Shown here: in pieces, positions 58,812-64,000 of the stretch
How the letters are laid out: every line of letters begins with the position of its first letter
Numbering within the stretch: position 1 is the first letter of the stretch
DNA from: Euzebya rosea
Lineage (GTDB): Bacteria; Actinomycetota; Nitriliruptoria; Euzebyales; Euzebyaceae
Assembly (NCBI RefSeq): GCF_003073135.1
Contig: NZ_PGDQ01000005.1
Span: 62,001-126,000 of the forward strand
Reading direction: 5' to 3'
Length of the DNA stretch: 64,000 nt
Made by a program: the position numbers and the translations under genes
The notes under the pieces: generated by a model
Told to the model about the DNA's origin: nothing
What the model saw: only the letters and a program-made list of their open reading frames with translations
The model's database searches: none

Positions 58812-59954
58812 CTACAGCCAGTCCTCGAAGGGGTCCAGCACGGCCTCGGCCCACTTCTTCCAGATGGGGCGATCGCGCCACCGCTCCAGGTCGATCACCT
58901 CGGCCTTGGTGATGTCGTCCTCGTAGTGCGCGTCGAGGATGTCGACCACGTCGGGGTCGAACGCCACGATGGACAGCTCCTCGTTGTGGCGCATGCTGCG
59001 TTCGTCGACGTTGGCCGAGCCGAACATGGCGACCTCGCCGTCGATGGTGATGATCTTGGCGTGCAGCATCGTCTGCTCGTAGTGGCGGATGGTGACCCCG
59101 CACTCCAGCATCCGCTCGTAGTCGTCGGCGCTGGCCAGGTGGGTCACGCGGTTGTCCAGATGGGTGCCGGGCAGCAGCAGCTCGACCTCGACCCCGCGGG
59201 CCGGGGCGGCGCACATGAGCTCCAGCATGCGCTCGCCCGGGACGAAGTAGGCGGTGGTGATCCGGATGCGGCGTTCGGCGCTGCGCAGCATGGCGTCCAT
59301 CGCCAGGCCGACGTCGTGCCAGAACGGCCCGGAGGACCCTCGCAGCATCAGCAGGTCGGTGTCACCGGCCTTCTCCAGGGTCGGGAAGGTGTCCTCGGGG
59401 CAGACCGACGGGTGGCCGCACTCGACCCAGTGCTCGATGAACGCCGCGGTGACCTGCCGGACGATGGGGCCGCGGAGGCGGAAGTGGGTGTCGCGCCACT
59501 CGTCGGGGGTGCGGGCGTCGCCCTCCCATTCCTCGGCGATGCCGACGCCGCCGGTCATGGCGACCCGCTCGTCGGCCACCAGCAGCTTGCGGTGGGTCCG
59601 GTGGTGCATGCGGCTGGGCCGGTCGTTGGGCGCCCGGAACAGCTCGACCTGGCAGCCGGCGTCGGACATCTCCTCGACCAGCGCGCTGTCCATAGCCATG
59701 CACCCGACCGCGTCGAGGACCACCCGGACGCGCACGCCGTCGCGGGCCCGGTCGGCCAGCGCATGGGCCATGCGCCGGGCGATGTCACCGGTCCAGTACA
59801 CGTAGGTCACGAGGTCGATGGTCCGCTCGGCCGACTCGATCGTCTCCAGCATCGCTGGGAAGATCTCGTCGCCGTTCCGGAACACCTCGACAGCGTTGTC
59901 GTGCGTGACCGAACTCCCGGTCACGCCTTCCAGAATGGCTCGGGCGCGTTGCAC
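58812..59954 (-). CDS. Phospholipase D-like protein (cardiolipin synthase type)
   Basis: The 380-residue protein has two HKD motifs: H121-x-K123-x4-D128 in THRKLLVADERVAMTGG and H298-x-K300-x4-D305 in LHAKIITIDGEVAMFGSAN. This fits cardiolipin synthases and related transphosphatidylases, but the N-terminal membrane helices of ClsA are missing. GTG 59954 has AGGAG 6 nt upstream and is preferred over an earlier in-frame start. It follows the PH-like gene by 67 bp on the same strand and may be cotranscribed. Confidence 0.9.
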   Translation of the reverse strand: MQRARAILEGVTGSSVTHDNAVEVFRNGDEIFPAMLETIESAERTIDLVTYVYWTGDIARRMAHALADRARDGVRVRVVLDAVGCMAMDSALVEEMSDAGCQVELFRAPNDRPSRMHHRTHRKLLVADERVAMTGGVGIAEEWEGDARTPDEWRDTHFRLRGPIVRQVTAAFIEHWVECGHPSVCPEDTFPTLEKAGDTDLLMLRGSSGPFWHDVGLAMDAMLRSAERRIRITTAYFVPGERMLELMCAAPARGVEVELLLPGTHLDNRVTHLASADDYERMLECGVTIRHYEQTMLHAKIITIDGEVAMFGSANVDERSMRHNEELSIVAFDPDVVDILDAHYEDDITKAEVIDLERWRDRPIWKKWAEAVLDPFEDWL

Positions 59955-60021
59955 ACTCGCTCCTTGCCCCGTGATCGGGGGTCGCAAACGGCCCGGAGGA
60001 TCCGCGGGTCGGCCGCTGGGG

Positions 60022-60519
60022 TCAGCCCGCCGCACCCGCCAGCTGGGCACCGAGCAGCAGGCAGGCCAGCCCCAGCAGCAGCACCCACGGGGCGATGGAG
60101 CGCACCAGCGTGACGGAGTCGGCCGATCCGATGATCTCCTTGCCCTTCTTCACGGCCATGTCGAAGACCGCGTCGACGTCGTCGGCGGCGGTCAGCTGCA
60201 CGTTGGGTCCCTCGATGACCTTCAGGACCGGGTTGATCCGCCACCACGTCGAGTTCGGCATGATCACCGCGTCGATGGCCTTCCAGCTGATCTCGCGGGC
60301 CGGTCCGATGCCGGGCCGTTCGTGCATGCCCTTGGGGGTCACCTCCAGCCGCCACAGGAACTCGCGGGCGGTCTGCAGGCCGATGATCGCCGGGTACGCC
60401 ACGACCCCGAAGTCGCTCGTGTCACCGGAGATGGCTGCCCACGCGATGATCACCACCAGGGTGGACGCGGCGATGACGCGCATGGCGAGCGGACGGGTGA
60501 GGACGACGACGTTGTTCAT
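60022..60519 (-). CDS. PH-domain-like membrane protein
   Basis: The 165-residue protein has two helices near the start (about 8-45), a beta-rich region resembling bacterial PH domains (EFLWRLEVTPKGMHERP, INPVLKVIEGPNVQLT) and a C-terminal helix at about 140-160. The function of such proteins is unknown. The ATG at 60519 starts the conserved part. It lies upstream of the phospholipase D-like gene and diverges from the PTS operon. Confidence 0.7.
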   Translation of the reverse strand: MNNVVVLTRPLAMRVIAASTLVVIIAWAAISGDTSDFGVVAYPAIIGLQTAREFLWRLEVTPKGMHERPGIGPAREISWKAIDAVIMPNSTWWRINPVLKVIEGPNVQLTAADDVDAVFDMAVKKGKEIIGSADSVTLVRSIAPWVLLLGLACLLLGAQLAGAAG

Positions 60520-60596
60520 GGCCGCACCGATCCTGCCCGGTCGACGCCGTCCCGGCCAGCACACCCGACCGGCATGCGGACCCGACACTGGTGGTC

Positions 60597-60626
60597 TTGA
60601 CGATGATCGGCCGGTTTCGCTAGCGT
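60597..60626 (+). promoter_or_regulatory. Promoter of the PTS operon
   Basis: TTGACG (60597-60602) and TAGCGT (60621-60626) are 18 bp apart, 84 bp before the IIC start. The leader is about 75 nt and carries GAGGAGG before the ATG. No clear operator was seen. Confidence 0.65.
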
Positions 60627-60709
60627 GCGGGCACGATTCCGACGACGCTGGGGCACGTGTCGTCCGTTCCGAGCCGCGACGGATCAGTCGGCCGAGGAGG
60701 CCTCCCGGG

Positions 60710-61843
60710 ATGAACGATGCAGGCGTCGCCACAGAGGGAGGCTGGGCTCGCCTGCGCACGGCACTGCAGCGCATCGGGGGGAACCTGGCCGGCATGGTCA
60801 TGCCCAACATCGGTGCGTTCATCGCATGGGGGCTGCTGAGCGCCCTGTTCGTGGACAGCGGGTGGATCCCCAACGAGGGCCTGGCGTCGCTCAGCGAGCC
60901 GATGGTCACCACGCTGCTGCCCGTCCTCATCGGCCTGACCGGCGGACGAGTGGTCCACGACCAGCGGGGAGGGGTGATCGGCGCCATCGCCACGATGGGC
61001 ATCGTCGTCGGCTCGACCGTCCCCCAGCTGCTCGGTGCGATGGTCGTCGGCCCCCTCGCCGCCCTCGCCCTGCGGCGCGTCGACCGGGTCGTCCGCCCCC
61101 GGGTCCGGACCGGGTTCGAGATGCTGGTCGACAACTTCTCCCTCGGCCTGCTCGGGCTCGTGATGGCCGTGCTGGGCTACGTGGCGATCGGCCCGGTCGT
61201 CTCCCTCGTCACCGTCACCCTCGGCGACGGGGTGGACTGGATGGTCAGCCACCACCTGCTGCCGGTCGTGTCGGTCCTCGTCGAGCCGGCGAAGGTCCTG
61301 TTCCTCAACAACGCCGTGAACCACGGGGTCCTCGCGCCGCTGGGCGCGGTCGAGGCCGGTCGAACCGGGCAGTCGATCATGTTCATGATCGAGACCAACC
61401 CTGGACCGGGCCTCGGGATCCTGCTGGCCTTCTGGGTGGCCGGCCCACGGGAGGTGCGCCCATCGGTGCCGGGTGCGGCGATCATTCACTTCCTCGGCGG
61501 CATCCACGAGATCTCCTTCCCGTACGTGCTGATGAAGCCGCGGCTGCTGATCGCGGCGATCGCTGGCGGGGCGACCGGGGTGGCGACGTTCGTGCTGACC
61601 GGTGCGGGGCTGGTGGCCACACCCTCGCCCGGCTCGATATTCGCCTGGCTGGCCGTCATGCCACGCGGTGGGTTCCTCGGCCCGCTCCTCGGCATCCTGC
61701 TGTCCACGCTGGTGTCGGCCGGCGTCGGCACCCTGCTGCTGAAGGCCGAGCGCAGCCCTGACCCCGCGACGGCCGACCTCCCGGGCGCCCGGGCGAGGTC
61801 GTCGGCCAACAAGTGGCCACGATCGACCCCGCGGGAGGCCTGA
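60710..61843 (+). CDS. PTS mannitol-family EIIC permease
   Basis: The 377-residue membrane protein is a mannitol-family IIC: MPNIGAFIAWGLLSALF, the substrate-site motif LFLNNAVNHGVLAPLG, METNPGPG-like IETNPGPGLG and GGIHEISFPYVLMKP. IIB and IIA are separate genes, as in some Gram-positive mtl systems. The substrate may be mannitol or another polyol; no dehydrogenase (mtlD) or MtlR regulator is adjacent. ATG 60710 is supported by GAGGAGG 9 nt upstream. Confidence 0.92.
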   Translation: MNDAGVATEGGWARLRTALQRIGGNLAGMVMPNIGAFIAWGLLSALFVDSGWIPNEGLASLSEPMVTTLLPVLIGLTGGRVVHDQRGGVIGAIATMGIVVGSTVPQLLGAMVVGPLAALALRRVDRVVRPRVRTGFEMLVDNFSLGLLGLVMAVLGYVAIGPVVSLVTVTLGDGVDWMVSHHLLPVVSVLVEPAKVLFLNNAVNHGVLAPLGAVEAGRTGQSIMFMIETNPGPGLGILLAFWVAGPREVRPSVPGAAIIHFLGGIHEISFPYVLMKPRLLIAAIAGGATGVATFVLTGAGLVATPSPGSIFAWLAVMPRGGFLGPLLGILLSTLVSAGVGTLLLKAERSPDPATADLPGARARSSANKWPRSTPREA

Positions 61844-61846
61844 GCC

Positions 61847-62158
61847 ATGCCCACGATCGACGGTGACGCGGTGCGACGCGTGCTGGTGGCCTGCGAGGCC
61901 GGCATGGGATCGAGCGCCCTCCTGACCTCGCAGCTGTCGGCGCGGCTGGCGCCCCATGGCGTCGAGGTGGCCCACACGGCCGTCAACCGGCTGGAGGCGG
62001 GCGAGGGTGACGTGGTGCTCTGCCATGCCGCGCTGGCGGGTCGTGCGCGGCAGGCAGCGCCGGGTGTCGTCGTCCTGCCGTTCCAGCTGTTCATGGGCGA
62101 CCCCGCGTTCGACCGGCTCGAGGCGGCCATCCGCGACGGGGACACGCTGGGTGGATGA
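61847..62158 (+). CDS. PTS mannitol-family EIIB
   Basis: The 103-residue protein has the phosphorylated Cys C16 in VLVACEAGMGSSAL, the P-loop of mannitol-type IIB domains. It takes the phosphate from IIA and gives it to the sugar held by IIC. It starts 3 bp after the IIC stop and ends inside the IIA-HPr start. Confidence 0.92.
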   Translation: MPTIDGDAVRRVLVACEAGMGSSALLTSQLSARLAPHGVEVAHTAVNRLEAGEGDVVLCHAALAGRARQAAPGVVVLPFQLFMGDPAFDRLEAAIRDGDTLGG

Positions 62159-62945
62159 CCACGACGTCCTGCCCGTGGGCGGGCTCCGGCTGGGGGTGCA
62201 GGTCCCGTCGAGGGACGCGGCCATCGACCTCGTCGGGGGGCTGCTGGTCGACGCCGGGGCCGTCGCGCCCGGCTACGTCGAGGCGATGCACGAGCGCGAG
62301 GCGATCGTGTCCTCCATGGTGGGGCCGGGAGTGGCCATGCCCCACGGCACCGACGCGTCCCGGGCCCTGGTGCGGCGGACCATGGTGGCCGTCGTGCAGC
62401 TGGCAGCGGCGATCGACTGGGACGGGCACCCGGTGCGGGTCGTCATCGGGCTGGCCTCGGACTCCGAGGCACACCTGCCGCTGATGGCGCGCCTGGCCGA
62501 GGTGCTGCAGGACCCGTCGCGGCTGGCCCGGCTGTTGTCCACCGAGGAGGTGGAGGAGGTGCGGCAGCTGCTGCTCGGATCGCCCGCCGACGCCGATCCC
62601 GCAGCCGATCCCGACGCCGAGGCCGAGGCCGAGGTCGAGGCCGAGGCCGGGAGGGGGCCAGCCGGTGAGCCGGTCGACGTCGTGGTCGACGTCGCGGTCG
62701 AGGTGTGCGTCGGGGCCGACGTCGGGCTGCACGCCCGACCGGCGGCGCGCGTCGCGGCGGTCGCGGCCGCCCAGGACGTCGCGGTCACCGTCGGTCGGCC
62801 CGGCAGGACGCCGGTCGACGCCACGTCCATGCTGTCGTTGTTGACCCTCGGCGCCGACCGCGGCGAGATGGTCGAGGTCCGGGCGACGGGCCCGGGTGCC
62901 CGGGGGGCGGTTGAAGCGGTGGTCGCGGCCATCGCCGCGCCCTGA
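62151..62945 (+). CDS. Fused PTS EIIA-HPr protein
   Basis: The 264-residue protein joins a mannitol/fructose-type IIA domain (1-143, active H65 in VAMPHGTD) to an HPr domain (about 178-264, active H194 in GLHARPAARV) by a linker of about 30 residues made almost only of Ala, Glu, Asp and Pro. The Ser46-like position is S226 in ATSMLSLL, so HPr kinase-type control is formally possible. GTG 62151 overlaps the IIB stop. Enzyme I, needed to phosphorylate HPr, is not in the window. The linker DNA has repeated GCCGAG units. Confidence 0.9.
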   Translation: MDDHDVLPVGGLRLGVQVPSRDAAIDLVGGLLVDAGAVAPGYVEAMHEREAIVSSMVGPGVAMPHGTDASRALVRRTMVAVVQLAAAIDWDGHPVRVVIGLASDSEAHLPLMARLAEVLQDPSRLARLLSTEEVEEVRQLLLGSPADADPAADPDAEAEAEVEAEAGRGPAGEPVDVVVDVAVEVCVGADVGLHARPAARVAAVAAAQDVAVTVGRPGRTPVDATSMLSLLTLGADRGEMVEVRATGPGARGAVEAVVAAIAAP

Positions 62946-63009
62946 ACGCGCACGCTCGGGGACGAGTGGCTGCCGAGAGGCCCGCACCCGGCCGCTACCC
63001 TGCGGCCCG

Positions 63010-63597
63010 ATGACGACCACAGTTGGAGTGCTGGCCCTGCAGGGCGACGTCGCCGAACACCTGCGCGTGCTCGGCGAGCTCGGGGTGCGCACCATGCCGG
63101 TGAAGCACGCCCACCAGCTCGAGGACCTCGACGGGCTGGTCATCCCCGGCGGGGAGTCCACCACCATCGGCAAGCTGCTGCGGCTGTTCGACCTGCTCGA
63201 CCCGCTCCGCGCCCGCATCGCCGACGGGCTGGGGGTCTTCGGCACCTGCGCCGGGGCGATCCTGCTGGCCAGCGAGGCGGTCCACCACGACGGCCGGCCG
63301 GCCGACCAGCCGCTGCTGGAGGTCATGGACACCAGCGTCCGCCGCAACGCCTTCGGACGGCAGGTCGACAGCTTCGAGGCCGACCTGGACGTGACCGGGA
63401 TCACCGGCGGACCGATGAAGGCGGTCTTCATCCGGGCCCCCGCGATCGAGCGTGCCGGAGAAGGGGTGGACGTACTCGCCACGGTGGGCGATACCATCGT
63501 CGTCTGCCGTCAGGGTCGACTCCTGGCCAGCTCGTTCCATCCGGAGCTGACCGACGACCTGCGGTTGCACGAACTCTTCGTCGATTTGATCAGGTGA
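63010..63597 (+). CDS. pdxT: Pyridoxal 5'-phosphate synthase glutaminase, PdxT subunit
   Basis: The 195-residue class I glutaminase supplies ammonia to PdxS. The triad is C80 in [11 protein letters not shown] and H177/E179 in SFHPELT; the [12 protein letters not shown] start and PGGESTT oxyanion region are normal. TACCCT (62996-63001) lies 8 nt before the ATG with no ribosome binding site, so it may have its own leaderless message. It precedes yebC as in mycobacteria. Confidence 0.96.
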   Translation: MTTTVGVLALQGDVAEHLRVLGELGVRTMPVKHAHQLEDLDGLVIPGGESTTIGKLLRLFDLLDPLRARIADGLGVFGTCAGAILLASEAVHHDGRPADQPLLEVMDTSVRRNAFGRQVDSFEADLDVTGITGGPMKAVFIRAPAIERAGEGVDVLATVGDTIVVCRQGRLLASSFHPELTDDLRLHELFVDLIR

Positions 63598-63604
63598 GAG
63601 CGAG

Positions 63605-64000
63605 ATGTCGGGTCACAGCAAATGGGCAACGATCAAGCGCAAGAAGGGCGCGAACGACGCGGCCCGCGGGCGCCTGTTCGGGAAGCTGATCAAGGCCATC
63701 GAGGCTGCGGCGCGTGACGGGGGTGCAGACCCCGACATGAACCCGACGCTGGCCACGATGGTGCAGAAGGCCAAGGACGCGTCGGTCCCCAAGGACAACA
63801 TCGAGCGTGCCTTGGCCCGAGCGGCCGGCCGCGACGGTGGCGGTGCCGACTGGAAGACCGTCTACTACGAGGGGTACGCCCCCGGTGGTGTGGCCGTCTA
63901 CGTCCAGTGCCTGACCGACAACACCAACCGGGCCGCAGCCGACGTGCGCACCGCGTTCAGCAAGAACGGCGGCTCGCTGGCCGAACCCGGCGCGGTCAAC
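63605..64000 (+). CDS. YebC/PmpR-family protein, 3' end outside window
   Basis: The frame starts [20 protein letters not shown], the conserved YebC start, and runs open to the window end (132 codons). The stretch [14 protein letters not shown] and [14 protein letters not shown] are family signatures. YebC proteins act as transcriptional regulators or aid translation of difficult sequences. It starts 8 bp after pdxT, and in mycobacteria the same order leads on to ruvC. Confidence 0.95.
   Translation, partial: MSGHSKWATIKRKKGANDAARGRLFGKLIKAIEAAARDGGADPDMNPTLATMVQKAKDASVPKDNIERALARAAGRDGGGADWKTVYYEGYAPGGVAVYVQCLTDNTNRAAADVRTAFSKNGGSLAEPGAVN

Noticed and set aside
62590-62670. Repeated GCCGAG units in the PTS gene
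   Set aside because: They encode the Ala/Glu linker between the IIA and HPr domains in frame; a DNA-level function is not needed to explain them.

Overview
The window is chromosomal DNA from a very GC-rich actinobacterium. The evidence is strong G/C bias at third codon positions, many GTG/TTG starts, a phosphatidylinositol-mannoside (PIM) pathway block, a CsoR-type copper operon, a DesA-type acyl-ACP desaturase, a DUF3152 protein and cell-wall-binding repeat 2 (CWB2) modules. CWB2 repeats together with PIM genes suggest a deep-branching actinobacterium such as the Nitriliruptoria (Euzebya-like). That placement is an inference, not something the sequence proves.

Layout, left part. 0-3 kb: a FIST sensor (cut by the window edge) overlapping a GAF-GGDEF-EAL protein. 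3-4.5 kb: an acyl-ACP desaturase behind a tandem palindromic operator, and a SnoaL-like protein. 4.5-7.7 kb: a HIT protein, then the copper operon copZ-copA-csoR behind a textbook CsoR box. 7.9-9.3 kb: a Fur/Zur-like box, a 64-residue orphan and an FAD oxidoreductase. 9.3-17 kb: a molybdopterin oxidoreductase diverging from a metabolic run (haem-oxygenase-like diiron enzyme, ThDP enzyme, GNAT, AtuA and its small partner). 17-18.7 kb: a membrane diguanylate cyclase and a lipoprotein. 18.8-22.1 kb: the conserved phoH-ybeY-corC-cdd operon. 22.2-26.2 kb: an unusual Lgt, an orphan anti-sigma-like protein and a secreted DUF3152 zincin. 26.3-31.4 kb: tRNA-Val with a tandemly repeated trailer, rpe, a MerR regulator, a DJ-1/rhodanese pair facing a GlxA-like regulator, and a thiolase. 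31.6-33.9 kb: an acidic repeat lipoprotein and a zinc-ribbon protein.

Right part. From thrS (33.9 kb) to the edge lies the actinobacterial order known from Mycobacterium: thrS - HIT - pgsA - PIM acyltransferase - pimA - pdxS - pdxT - yebC. Here it is split twice by sugar modules. Between the HIT gene and pgsA sits a galactoside locus (37.9-52.4 kb): galM-galK, a DeoR regulator, alpha- and beta-galactosidases, galT, a sugar ABC transporter without its ATPase, and a large surface esterase with three CWB2 repeats, followed by a convergent MFS gene (52.4-53.7 kb). Between pdxS and pdxT sit a phospholipase D-like gene, a PH-like membrane protein and a mannitol-family PTS (IIC, IIB, fused IIA-HPr). 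The locus takes up galactosides, hydrolyses them and feeds the Leloir pathway; galE, the ABC ATPase and PTS enzyme I are not in the window.

Three things stand out. A 303-bp non-coding element at 37.0-37.3 kb has perfect 18-bp terminal inverted repeats and an iterated internal motif. More than a dozen genes have a TANNNT -10 box only 5-9 nt before the start codon and no ribosome binding site, so leaderless transcripts look common. The tRNA-Val trailer repeats the last eight bases of the tRNA. No CRISPR array, rRNA, complete insertion sequence or prophage was seen.
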